This document shows positions 1 to 9,475 of a DNA stretch of 60,000 nucleotides, piece by piece. Both the position numbers and the translations under genes were made by a program. How positions within the stretch are numbered: the stretch's first letter is position 1; every line of letters begins with the position of its first letter. The DNA is from Cryptomeria japonica (Eukaryota; Streptophyta; Pinopsida; Cupressales; Cupressaceae). The stretch spans positions 473,742,900 to 473,802,899 of the forward strand of contig NC_081406.1 in NCBI RefSeq assembly GCF_030272615.1, given 5' to 3'. The notes beneath the pieces were generated by a model. That model was not told where the DNA came from and searched no databases. It saw only the letters and a list, made by a program, of their open reading frames with translations.

Positions 1-2
1 AG

Positions 3-2630
3 GCACTGATTAACGAAGAATGGTTCAAGGAGAAAAGGCCTTCGAGCACCAGGATTGTGAAAAAGACCCCCAGAAGTGATTTTCATAATGAACATGGGGA
101 TATGGTCACCTTACTCAGCCGAGTCATGGGACTTCCTAAGTCCAGCTACTTTGAAGAGTGGATGTTCTATTTTACAGAGCAGGTCTTCGCCGGAAAGTCT
201 AAGTTTGACTGGGCCCAGATCATAAGCAATAACATCCACACTCAGCTTATTGAGCTCGAAACAAAGAAGTACTTCACCATGACCTCTTATTTGGTCTATA
301 TGTTCGCAAAGAACCAGCCACTGCCAGGATTGATAATGAAAGGTGAGATCGGGAATGGGCCCGGTCAGGTGAAAGTCTATGATTGCTACCCGCAACTGCA
401 CTACCAGGATATAGCTCAAAGGGAAAAGAACAGCCCGACTTACACGGTTGGTCAGTATGAACGCGTCAATGACGCCTTCACAATGCGCCTGGTCAGGCTA
501 ATGCAGGGAGGGTTACACATAAGGCTCTCGGAGCAAGCTACCACTTTAGTGCAGAGGTATGGAGCCTGGTTCATTCAGTTCCCAAGGTTTTCCTACATTC
601 GAATAGCTGGCTTTGATGGTGCCCCCCTTCGACTCCCACGGTATCCAACCGACAAAGTAATCCTTATGGAGGTGGCAAGGCAATCACGCCCCGTCGACAT
701 CTTACTTCAAGAAAGCAAGCAGGCTGGATTCACATTTCCTATGATCATAGGCAGCCATGATGTCCAATTGAGGACCCCTACCCTAGCAGAGGAGTCCCTT
801 GCGGAATTGGCCTCTTATGGCCTCCAAGACCATTTCCCAAGAAAATACTTCGATCATGATAATCTGGCAAAAAGGGCCTATGGTCGAAGATACAGAGCAA
901 AGGAGTCAGTTGAAGACTATTGGAAAAATTGCTCCGATGACTACGAAGTCAGGCGACGGGAATATTCTAGGTTGAGTGTGCAGCAGATGCGACTCTTTGA
1001 ATACCGTCGGGTCCCAGATCAGCTCACGGACTCAGGAAATTGCCTCCAGGTCCGAGAATTCGAAGCAGTAAGACACTTCTTGCCAGGCGTTGATTGGTCC
1101 CAGGACCCAATCACAGATTTCGAAGCAGTTATGGTAGCCCCAGCAAGATACACAGATCAGTGGTTACATCATCAGATCGAGAGGCTAGTCCATGAGGGGG
1201 TCCAGTTCACTTACCATTTGATGGGTAGTCTTGACTCTCAGTCTTCCGAAGACGAAGGGACATCAACTGAGAAACCAGAGAAAAGAAAGAAAGCTAAGGC
1301 TTGCAGAGGAGCTCGGACGTCCAAAAGAACAAGAAGGGAGAAGATTCCCATAAAGAGGCCAGAGGTCACTTCATCTTCAAAAGATCCTAGTTCGTCCGAC
1401 GATGCCATAGAATTGGATTGCGTACCTGCTCCGCCTTCCCAGAGCGACATCGATGCATTCGAGGCCAATGATCCTCCTGCACCTGATGTACTGGACACCG
1501 AGCCAAAAGGCCTCGAGTTGACCAAACTGGGTAACCAAATAGAAGGAGAAATCCCATCCACCCAGGGGGTCGAAGTGCATGAACCTACCCAGCAGAGCCG
1601 TCACGAGTTGCTACTCCTTAATACAGCCAAGGACGACTCCACCGTCGAGGGAGAACAAAGGATAGACGAAACTCATGAGCCCGAGAGGACTGAAGAGCAA
1701 CCTTCACAAGAGGATGTCAGACAGTTGTTCAGCGAAATAGGGGAGAACTCAGCTGCAAGCAAAGAGCTTCCTCCCTCTTTCACTCCTCCGATGGCGGGGC
1801 AGCTACGAATTTGTGGCCAGCCGGTTGAGAACGTAGGAGAACAGAATGCTAACTTGACCCTATCATCGACCCAGGCAGTGCCTCAAGAGTGGTTGATCGC
1901 CAGAGCTCAGCGTAGGGCCGCCACCAAAGCACCCATCGATCTAGAGGATATCTTCTCGCGAATGGATCAAGCAAAAGCTAAAGGGAAGAAGAAACCAAGG
2001 GCATATTCTAGAGTAACCAGGGATGAGCAAAGGAACCGCACTCTTCATATTGCCACCCCGCCCGTAGACAAGCCAGCAGATCAAATAACATTGGCAGATT
2101 ATAGCATCACGACTGTCCCCATCGGACGAGCTACAAAAGAGCAGGAAAAGGAAGAATTTAAGGATTCAGTGCAGAACATACTCAGACAGCTCGAGGAGAT
2201 CACAGCGGAGAAGGATATGTATCGGGCCCGTGCTGAACAAGCCGAGGGATACATCGATCAGCTCCTACGGCCATTGCACAATCCCTCCGAATCCCATATT
2301 TCCCCAACAACATTGGCACAAAGGACCACGACTGAATTTGAAGGAATTCGAGATACCGCAAAGGCCGTCAGGGAGTGGATGCAGGACATCAAGAAAAAGG
2401 GAGAACAAATCCTTAAGGAGGTGAAAGAAATGGCCCTCCATCGAGAGCTCACTCTAGTCAGGCTATTGGAGGTAAAGAGGGAATCCCTTCACATGCACAA
2501 AGTGGCAGCCTCTACCCTTCCCCTCATGAGAGCTCTTTTCTGGACACATGCGCAAATTCCCACATTGTCTGACATCCTAGACCCCATGGCATCAGTGTTC
2601 TCAAAGAATGGTACTGGACCATCACCATGA
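3..2630 (+). CDS. Extra 5' ORF (ORF1) of a Ty3/gypsy-type retroelement, copy A, cut by the window edge
   Basis: The frame is already open at base 3 and matches the interior of the ORF at 51306, so the true start lies left of the window; the GTG at 57 is only an internal valine. About 875 codons are visible. The first 380 or so residues form a globular region with many W, F and Y residues. Near residues 405-435 (counted from base 57) there is a very basic Lys/Arg stretch that looks like a bipartite nuclear-localisation signal. An acidic Ser/Glu/Pro-rich linker follows, and a predicted coiled coil near residues 700-745. I recognise no catalytic motif. The tie to a gypsy element rests on copy B, where the same ORF precedes gag and pol. 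Extra ORFs upstream of gag are known in Tat/Ogre-type plant elements; its function here is unknown. It ends at a TGA created by a one-base loss near 2606. Confidence 0.8.
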   Translation, partial: ALINEEWFKEKRPSSTRIVKKTPRSDFHNEHGDMVTLLSRVMGLPKSSYFEEWMFYFTEQVFAGKSKFDWAQIISNNIHTQLIELETKKYFTMTSYLVYMFAKNQPLPGLIMKGEIGNGPGQVKVYDCYPQLHYQDIAQREKNSPTYTVGQYERVNDAFTMRLVRLMQGGLHIRLSEQATTLVQRYGAWFIQFPRFSYIRIAGFDGAPLRLPRYPTDKVILMEVARQSRPVDILLQESKQAGFTFPMIIGSHDVQLRTPTLAEESLAELASYGLQDHFPRKYFDHDNLAKRAYGRRYRAKESVEDYWKNCSDDYEVRRREYSRLSVQQMRLFEYRRVPDQLTDSGNCLQVREFEAVRHFLPGVDWSQDPITDFEAVMVAPARYTDQWLHHQIERLVHEGVQFTYHLMGSLDSQSSEDEGTSTEKPEKRKKAKACRGARTSKRTRREKIPIKRPEVTSSSKDPSSSDDAIELDCVPAPPSQSDIDAFEANDPPAPDVLDTEPKGLELTKLGNQIEGEIPSTQGVEVHEPTQQSRHELLLLNTAKDDSTVEGEQRIDETHEPERTEEQPSQEDVRQLFSEIGENSAASKELPPSFTPPMAGQLRICGQPVENVGEQNANLTLSSTQAVPQEWLIARAQRRAATKAPIDLEDIFSRMDQAKAKGKKKPRAYSRVTRDEQRNRTLHIATPPVDKPADQITLADYSITTVPIGRATKEQEKEEFKDSVQNILRQLEEITAEKDMYRARAEQAEGYIDQLLRPLHNPSESHISPTTLAQRTTTEFEGIRDTAKAVREWMQDIKKKGEQILKEVKEMALHRELTLVRLLEVKRESLHMHKVAASTLPLMRALFWTHAQIPTLSDILDPMASVFSKNGTGPSP

Positions 2631-3142
2631 AGAACGACGCCCGGGAAATTATTGACAAAGAAAGTGACGCATGTGAGGTAATTCTGGGGAACATGCAAGA
2701 ACTAAGTAAGACCATCCTCCGATCAATGGTTTCAGGATGGATAAATGACCTATCCGACAGTGTAATCCGGCCAGACTGGGAAGAAAGGTTGGGAGCAGAT
2801 AAGGTTTCTTATTCCGTTGGAGACTTGAGTTTTGCTGGTCAGTTCCATTCAGACATATTATGCTTCGAGCGTAATCGCTCCAGCTGGAAGGACAGTTTAA
2901 AGCACGTGGACCAGTATCTCGAGGGCATGCAGTACAAAATTCGCCACCCTCCCATGCCTCCTTTCAGTCTACTCTTCCAGTTATGTATCAAATTCCAGGA
3001 ATACGTTCGCAAGGAACGGGCAGCAGGTCGTGATTTATGGCGGGAATACCTGCATGGCGAGGACCAGTTTCTAAAGAAAGAGTGTGAAACCGAAATAGAG
3101 AAAGTAGTTTCTCAAAAGTGCTTTTTCCCTTCCAAATCTTAA
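2627..3142 (+). CDS. Frameshifted C-terminal part of ORF1, copy A
   Basis: This 171-codon frame overlaps the end of the preceding ORF and is almost certainly its continuation. Reading back from the ATG at 2627 the frame stays open and rich in Trp and Tyr to about 2607, where loss of a single G in an AAAG/AATGG context explains the shift. The protein is charged and helical, with a Trp-rich middle and a Glu/Lys-rich end, and resembles no enzyme I know. The stop is a TAA at 3140. It is followed at once by LTR-like non-coding DNA rather than by gag, so this copy appears to carry only ORF1 and may be a non-autonomous derivative. The ATG at 2627 may have no role of its own. Confidence 0.6.
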   Translation: MKNDAREIIDKESDACEVILGNMQELSKTILRSMVSGWINDLSDSVIRPDWEERLGADKVSYSVGDLSFAGQFHSDILCFERNRSSWKDSLKHVDQYLEGMQYKIRHPPMPPFSLLFQLCIKFQEYVRKERAAGRDLWREYLHGEDQFLKKECETEIEKVVSQKCFFPSKS

Positions 3143-3384
3143 AATGCACTTTTTGTCCCAAAAAGGTGACAGTTGACTTTTGGTCAACAAATTGTAAAAC
3201 TTTTGTGCCCCCTTTTTGATTTGTTCCAAATTGTTGTAATTATCCCTTTTTGGGTAGTTATTGCCCATTTTGGGGTAGTTGTTGATATTTGCCTCCCATT
3301 TATGGGTATGGGCAGCACTGCTTTATGGATGAATCTGGGCCATTTATTTAGATTTAATCTAGGCCATTCATCCTTTTTGAAGCC

Positions 3385-3417
3385 TATTTAAGGGACTGGT
3401 TTTCCCTCATTTTGTAA
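3385..3417 (+). promoter_or_regulatory. LTR core promoter: TATA plus initiator-like motif
   Basis: TATTTAAG at 3385 is followed 23 nt later by CATTTTGTAA at 3408-3417. The same pairing recurs at 8223/8242, 41435/41454 and 50586/50605, and on the minus strand at 10849/10829, which supports a core promoter and start-site region. Assignment is from sequence only. Confidence 0.45.
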
Positions 3418-3869
3418 GAAGTTCTTGGATTGTTGCGAAAGCTCTGAAGGAATTTGCAGGAATTAATACAATGAATTAAGACTATTTTCAAGTTTCCTTG
3501 TGAGTGCATGGTCTCCTTCTTCACTTAATTTTGAAAGCTTTTAGTTATGTCTATTTATTTTGCACAGCAGTTTTTCAATCAAGCATCTGATAGAATCTTC
3601 ACAGTCCATACCATTAGAGAATAGTTGATTGCTTTTCTTTCCGCATGGTTAATCTGGACCATTTCATGCTCAGTTCGATTATCAAATATATACTATGAAT
3701 GTAGAAATTCTAATATCGTACTTGGTAATATGAAAATCTGGTTTCTCCTTTGAAGATTGCACTAAGTTTATGCAAGCATTGTGTCTAAATGGCTGATGAT
3801 GTCTAATCTAGTTTCCTGGAGGTGTCTGTCTGCTTGACTGAATTTGCTGTCTTACTTAGAATTTACAGC

Positions 3870-3872
<3 letters not shown>

Positions 3873-3910
<38 letters not shown>
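3873..3910. repeat. (TC)19 microsatellite
   Basis: A perfect TC dinucleotide run of 38 bp lies inside the U5-like part of the LTR-like region, followed by a pyrimidine-rich tail to about 3940. Open frames across it are low-complexity artefacts. Confidence 0.95.
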
Positions 3911-3913
<3 letters not shown>

Positions 3914-4328
3914 ATCCTTCCTTTCTTTTCTCCCCCTTTTTTTATTTATTCGAAAAAAATCTGCAGCCCTACTAAAGCAGCATCAAATTAACCAATATCA
4001 TCTGATGGAAAGATCGTAAAAGGTTCCGGGGAATTTATCCATAGAATTGCCAGTCAAGCGTAAGTCCCCTTGTGTTTCCAGCACAAACACATCAAGCCAC
4101 TGAGAGATCCCGCAGTCAAGACCTGACAAAAGAAACCTTGAGGTAGTCTCCTTTGATCAAACTTAGAAAACAGCATTAGAGACTTCCTTATCTCAAGAGA
4201 GAGTAGGATAATCAGTTGGCTATTCTGTTCTGCGTTGGCCGTATGGAGTTTGCAGCAATGCGATTTCATCCACGTCAACAGAGTGTCGCCAAGGGGATCA
4301 CCTGGATAGCAGGTCCTGCTGGAGTGAT

Positions 4329-4553
4329 GTCCTGATCCTGAAATTTGGCTAAGTCTGAGAGTCCCGATCCTGAAATTTGGCTAAGTCTGAAAGTCCTGAT
4401 CCTGAAATTTGGTTAAGTTTGGAATGTCTTGATCCTGAAATTTGGCTAAGTTTGAGAGTCCTGATCCTGAAATTTGGCTAAGTCTGAAAGTCCTGATCCT
4501 GAAATTTGGTTAAGTCTGGAATGTCCTGATTCTGAAATTTGACTAAGTCTGGA
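4329..4553. repeat. Tandem repeat, 32/33-bp unit with 97-bp higher-order period
   Basis: Seven units start at 4329, 4361, 4393, 4426, 4458, 4490 and 4523. Each has the core CCTGATCCTGAAATTTGG followed by TAAGT. Unit ends alternate in a fixed order (GAGA, GAAA, GGAAT), and units 1-3 match units 4-6, giving a trimer of 32+32+33 bp. No coding role is seen. Confidence 0.9.
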
Positions 4554-4734
4554 AAACTGAAAAACCTCCAAAAACTAGATTTTGCAATATAACTCCTGGA
4601 GGTCTGAAACCACTCTCAAACATCCTGAAAGTATATATGGAATATAACTTAAAGTATAAGTGACATCTTCTTTCTTATACTTAAATGTTATATTCCATAA
4701 AATTATCCTGACAGAGAGTTCAAAAAGTCAAATT

Positions 4735-6773
4735 TCGCTCCTGACCCTTGCTGGAGGTCCAAAGCAAAAATCGCTCTTGACCCTTGCTGAGGGTCCAGGG
4801 CGAAAAACTTCAAAATCACACCTTTTTTCCAAAATTGGATAGAGCTAAGTTTGCAAGTCAGTGAGAAGGCCTAGTTGAAGTGTCTTGAAGAGGTTTTGGA
4901 GGTTGAAAGATGCTAAATTTGAGCAAAAAATGAAAAATCGCTCCTGACCCTCAGAGAGGGCCCACAACGAGATTTTGATTTCCTTCATTTTGTAATGAAA
5001 AGAGACCAAGTTTTGATCATAGAGGGAAATGAATGACTTTCTCCACCCACCTGAAGAAGTTTTGGCTAGAAATGATGAAGGACCTCGTTGAAAACAGAAA
5101 AATCGCTCCGGACCCTCAGAGAGGGCCCACAGCGAGAAATCTTATAAGGGTCATTGCTAGCCTTATTTGGTTGATTTGAGAGGTCAAGAGCATGATGAAG
5201 GGTAGAATGAACATAATGAGGTATCTAGACTTGATTAAAGATGATAAATTGAAGGAGTTTTGCCCAGGAAAGGAAAAATCGCTCCTGACCCTCAGAGAGG
5301 GCCCACAGCGATTTTCTTTGTGTGCACATTTTTGGACCTTTCTTGGACATGAATTTTTATTCATAGCAAAGAACCTTGAAGTCATCCCGATTGATCCTTT
5401 TCGCGACATCTTCAACATTCGGAGGCTTTACTCAAGAGAGGATAAGGTACCTTTAGGTATTTTATTCCGTGTTCGCATGTGCGTAAAAAACACATCAATA
5501 GAAAGAGAGGGCCCACAACGATTTTCTTTGTGTGCACATTTTTGGACCTTTCTTGGACATGAATTTTTATTCATAGCAAAGAACAAGACGATATCTTCCT
5601 TGGCAAAGAAATTTTTAGATGAAAAGTGAAGCATTTTGGTCCAGGTAGCAAAAATCGCTCCTGACCCTCTGAGAGGGTCCACAGCGAGATTTTCAAATAT
5701 GCATTATTTCTGTAGGATCAAAGTGATTTTATGATTGGAAGGGATGAAGGAAAGCATGTTCTATCCGTTGAATATAATTTGGAGGATCAACACAAGATGA
5801 AATCAACCCAAAATAAAAAAATCGCTCCTAACCCTCATTGAAGGCCCACAGCGAAAAATCGCTCCGAACCCTCAGAGACTGCCCACAGCGAGAAACCTAA
5901 TATGGGAACTTTTCATCCAAGTTTGAGGAAAGCTAAGGTTAGGCATGGGTTTGAAACGATGTTTGAAAGGCCTTGAAGTGAAAAGAGATCGTTGAGAATC
6001 AATATTTTGAAGGCAATTACAAAAATCGCTCCGGACCCACAGAGAGGGCCCATAGCGATTTTCTAGTTTTCTCTCCTTGGTTTGAAGAATTGAGATAAAA
6101 ACTTGCTTGGACTGGAGGAGAAGGTGATGTGTTATGCCTTGGAGGTGATTTGAAGATTAAAAGATAAAGGAATTTGCCTAAAACCCAAAAGTCGCTCCTG
6201 ACCCTCACTGAAGGTCCACAGCGAGATTTTCAAAAAATGCATGTTTTCTTCAAAATGGTGCGAAGGCAAGGTTAGGATAAGGAGAAGATACCTCCAAAAG
6301 CGTGATGAATATTATTTTGCCTTTGAAACTTGATGATTTTGGTCAGAAAATGAAAAATCGCTCCTGACCCTCAGTGAAGGCCTACAGCGAAAAATCGCTT
6401 CGGACCCTCAGAGAGGGCCCATAGCGATATTGTTGAAAATCCTCGTTTTACCTTGCAACAACAAAGCGAATTTGGTTGGAGTGGATTAAGGGAAGGCATT
6501 GCCAAATGATGAATGAAGTTTCAATGAAAAATGATGAAGAATCAAGCCTAAAATCAAAAAGTCGCTCCTGACCCTCAGAGAGGGCCCATAGCGATTTTTC
6601 AGGATCCTCTCATTTGTTCCTCTCATTTGTTTGAGGAATTGAGACCAGATCTTGTGTGGATAGGAAGAAGAGATGATATTTTATGTCTTGGAAGCAATTT
6701 GGAATCCAAAAGATGAAGGATTAAGAGCAAGATTGAAAAATCGCTCCTGACCTTCACTGAAGGTCCAGGGCGA
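4735..6773. repeat. Array of 33-bp hairpins spaced about 167 bp
   Basis: Fourteen copies of an imperfect inverted repeat start at 4735, 4771, 4938, 5103, 5279, 5655, 5822, 5859, 6026, 6192, 6358, 6395, 6562 and 6741. The left arm is TCGCTCCTGACCCT and the right arm AGGGCCCACAGCGA, around a short CAGAG-type loop. Single copies are 165-167 bp apart in most intervals, and three close pairs are 36-37 bp apart. From 5822 a 536-bp higher-order period is visible. Intervening DNA is much more diverged than the hairpin. The array lies upstream of a TATA box at 7101 and is probably part of an LTR U3 region. No protein-coding signal is present. Confidence 0.85.
5294..5584. repeat. 81-bp direct duplication flanking a 129-bp inserted module
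   Basis: Bases 5294-5374 recur at 5504-5584 with one visible mismatch. The 129 bp between them match 8971-9104 closely. The event adds exactly 210 bp: subtracting it turns the anomalous 376-bp hairpin interval (5279 to 5655) into 166 bp, the array's normal period. The duplicated copy carries half a hairpin near 5504-5521. Confidence 0.85.
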
Positions 6774-7824
6774 AATTGGTGATATCCTTCATTTTTTATT
6801 GAGCTTTGATATTCCTTAAAATTCACCAAGTTGCTAACTTTGAGGCCTTTGGAAAGGCTAAGTCAAATTTGCATTAAATTAAAGGCATTTTAATTTAATG
6901 AATTAATTTTTAGGCCTTGAAATAATCAAAAATTCACTTTGGAGGCATTAAAATTAATTTTCAAATTTTAAATGAAGGTGAGTGCTCAAATACATTTATT
7001 TGCTTTTACAAGCAAGTCGGCCTTCTTTTGAGGGGGATTTTATTTCATTTTCATTTCCCTTTTGGCAAGTTGGCCTTGGAGGGAATCAAGGTGAGTGCTC
7101 TATATATGGGTGATGCTTTGTTCAAGTTTAATCATTCATTCATCCTTTCCTAAGTGCGAAATTGGAGAGCTATTTGAGGGGCGAAATCCAGAGGTTGAAG
7201 TGCAATTTGGAGGAGCGAAATCTAGCTAGAGTGGAGCGAATTTCTACTAAGTGTTGAAGATGAAAGAGGGTGGAGTCTATTCTTTTTGAAGCTAGAGGAG
7301 GCGCAATTCATCCAAGGGAGAATTTTGATTTAAATTTTGCCTAGCAAAATCCTTTTTTTGCATCATTTCTTAGAGTTTATTACTCAAGAGGAGGTATGGC
7401 AAAATCATCTTGACACCCTTGTTTAAGGTTTGATTTTTGGACATTTGTTTTGGAAAATCTAAGTATTGCATGGTTAATTAGGAAATGATAACTCAAGATT
7501 TATCATGAAGTTTCCTAATTAATATCTTAAATCCTTCTTTTTGAGTCTTATTTTCTACCCTTTAATGATCAAGGACTAACTTTATATATTTTGTGTAGCC
7601 ATCAAATGGAGACCCCGGAGTTGGAAAATCAAGCCAAATCAAGGACGGTCTCCTCGAAGAAGATCAAGCAAGGATAAGGGCGACCTCCTCCAGTCTAGCA
7701 TTGACAAAGACGGCCTTCTTCGGACTAACATCATCAGGAATAACCTCTTCCAATCTAGCATTCCAAGGTGAGGTACATCATCATCCTACACATCAAAGAC
7801 AAAAGAAGTTAGAGCAAGGGTTCG
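6774..7824 (+). other. Non-coding LTR-like promoter and leader
   Basis: No credible gene. A TATA-like TATATATGG lies at 7101, about 330 bp after the last hairpin. From 7150 to 7320 there is a purine-rich leader with repeated GCGAAAT/GAGCGAA motifs. From 7600 there is a GA-rich stretch that may be the internal leader of an element. I read this as the R/U5 end of the LTR whose U3 is the hairpin array, but cannot fix its right edge. Confidence 0.35.
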
Positions 7825-7980
7825 TTGAAGAAGCAGATAGTTTCAAAAGAGTTAATTAAAGCTAGCTTCTTAGCAACATCAAATTGGCATCAACCAAGTG
7901 TCAGACGAGGTGGCATCTCAGTCATCACTTCTCCAATCGGATTGGTCCACCTCAACATGTCCAGATTCAATGTACCTAAC

Positions 7981-8034
7981 TCATGGGAGGTGGCACAAAC
8001 TTCTATGTCATGGGAGGTGGCACAAACTTCTATG
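7981..8034. repeat. Perfect 27-bp tandem duplication
   Basis: Bases 7981-8007 are repeated exactly at 8008-8034. The short open frames over it look like chance. Confidence 0.95.
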
Positions 8035-8140
8035 TACCTACCCCATCTATCTATTGGTCGAATTTTCCGGAGAAGACATGTGTCCTAAAGATGTAATTTT
8101 ATCATTGGTCAAGCATTAAATGTTATGTAATGGTTGTAAC

Positions 8141-8158
8141 AAACCCTAATTAGGGTTT
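8141..8158. promoter_or_regulatory. Perfect telobox palindrome
   Basis: The 18-bp self-complementary sequence AAACCCTAATTAGGGTTT joins two plant telobox motifs head to head. It lies 65 bp upstream of the TATA box at 8223. Teloboxes are bound by TRB-type Myb proteins in plants; binding here is inference. Confidence 0.6.
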
Positions 8159-8222
8159 TCATTATTGAATCTTGGCCATTGATCTCAAATTGATCTTAGC
8201 CATCGAATTGTATTATGAGCAC

Positions 8223-8251
8223 TATATAAGCCCCGACTCTTCATTTTGTAA
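8223..8251 (+). promoter_or_regulatory. LTR core promoter: TATA plus initiator-like motif
   Basis: TATATAAG at 8223 is followed by CATTTTGTAA at 8242-8251, an offset of 19 nt, identical to the offset at 50586/50605 and 41435/41454. Confidence 0.5.
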
Positions 8252-8970
8252 AGGCAGTTGGAAGCAGTTAGAAGGTAGGGAGTGAATAGTTAGAATAGTG
8301 AATTAGTCAGTTGATAGAATAGCAATTAGAGTAGAGTAGAGAGAGAAGGCAAAGATTGTTGCTGAGATGTTGTTGTAAAAGGCTTGTAAAACTTCATTGA
8401 AGAAATGGTGAAATTTATGGGTCGATTTGACAATTTGCATGGTCTCTATACTTCTCATATTTGATTTCATGTTATTAGATGAGTGGAAGAAATGTGCTTG
8501 ATTGATGGTGAAATTCGTATATCCATACTACTAGCAGTTTGTTGATTGCAGACTTGCCTTGTGTAGTCAATTGGAATCATTCAGCTTAAGCTTAACTTCA
8601 TTTGTCGCTTCTTCATTGATATGCATCAGCCTGATGGTGTCTATGCCTGTAGTGATGATTTGAACATCATAAAGCTTTCCTTCGAAGATCGCACTAACCT
8701 TGTGGAGATGGTCCTGTGATGTCAAAACAAGACTTAGTTAGAATTTCATCAAAGATCATTCATTGCTCTTACATTCTTAGTATCAGAATTAGATCCTTTC
8801 CTCACCCTCGTCCTTTTTCCTTTTTTTTCAAATCTAAGCTAGTAAAAACCTGTGTTCCAGCAATATTCAAAGCAAATCAGACGTTCAGTCATCAAGTGTA
8901 AGTCCCCTTGTGATTCCAGCAAAATCACATCATACCACAAAGAGCTTATCCACACGTAGAGATCCTACAA

Positions 8971-9104
8971 CAAAGAGCCTTGAAGTCATCCCGATTGATC
9001 CTTTTCGCGATATCTTCAGCATTCAGAGACTTTATTCAAGAGAGGATAAGGTACCCTTTAGGTATTTTATTCTGTGTTCGCATGTGCATAAAAAACACGT
9101 CAAC
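8971..9104. repeat. 134-bp dispersed module (second copy of that at 5366-5499)
   Basis: This matches 5366-5499 almost base for base, including TCATCCCGATTGATCC, CAAGAGAGGATAAGG and a GTAAAAAACAC-like end. It sits just after the end of the LTR-like region, where an element leader would be. Part of it (about 9011-9080) is matched in inverted orientation, imperfectly, at about 9511-9567. Confidence 0.8.
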
Positions 9105-9107
9105 ACA

Positions 9108-9475
9108 ACTTCAATGCCAAAAATACAACACAAAATGTCGCACTTGCAAGACAACATGCACCAAAGTGTCGCAAGGGAAACTATGACAGACAAGAACACT
9201 AGAACAAGACCCCACCATCGCATAAGCAAGGCAAAGAGTAGTGGAAGACTAACGATGGAACCACTCACCTCAAAGAATGGTAGAAGGGAGAGAGAGGAAG
9301 GATGACTCCTTGATGACGATGGACACAAACCACGATTACGTCCTCTCAACAAATGGAACTAGGATGGGATGAAGGGAATCAACAACCTCCAATCCACACC
9401 ATACTAGGCCAATCTGCTCGACCCCAACACTAATGACACTTGTAGGAGTCCACTAGCTCAACTATGACCAGTCAA
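9108..9475. repeat. Family X dispersed repeat, copy a
   Basis: About 370 bp align by eye with 31043-31420 along the whole length, with frequent substitutions and small indels; shared blocks include GACAGACAAGAACACTAGAA and GAATGGTAGAAGGGAG. The better-defined copy lies in an LTR at 30961. Small open frames over it in both copies do not agree in frame content, so it is treated as non-coding. Confidence 0.8.

Larger units (their letters stand above)
3143..4058 (+). repeat. LTR-like region downstream of ORF1 copy A
   Basis: There is no coding signal. The region has the layout of a plant LTR: a TATA-like element at 3385, an initiator-like motif at 3408, and a U5-like part containing a stretch (around 3748) related to 8655-8690. 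It ends in a motif with a run of four C, near 4045-4060, that is shared with 8893-8925. I take it as the 3' LTR of copy A or of a related element. The left edge may be the TG near 3119. The two LTR-like regions are clearly related but strongly diverged, so they are not the LTR pair of one young insertion. Confidence 0.45.
8100..8925 (+). repeat. Second LTR-like region, diverged relative of 3143-4058
   Basis: This shares with 3143-4058 the promoter layout, a U5 patch near 8655 (CGAAGATCGCACTAA) and the terminal motif around 8893-8925. It contains a TATA box at 8223 and a telobox palindrome upstream. No coding sequence is seen. It is probably an LTR of the same broad superfamily; the left edge is uncertain. 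Confidence 0.45.

Noticed and set aside
3822-4019. 65-codon ORF with Ser/Leu run
   Set aside because: Translation of the TC microsatellite.
5366-5499. SINE origin of the 134-bp module
   Set aside because: No convincing pol III A and B boxes or poly(A) end, and flanking duplication of 81 bp is wrong for a SINE.
4735-6773. CRISPR-like array of regularly spaced short repeats
   Set aside because: Context is a plant genome, spacers are 130 bp or more, repeats occur as doublets and vary, and there are no cas genes. It is an LTR-type repeat array.
7825-8119. Two overlapping 73-87-codon plus-strand ORFs
   Set aside because: They exist because of a perfect 27-bp duplication and have no recognisable content.
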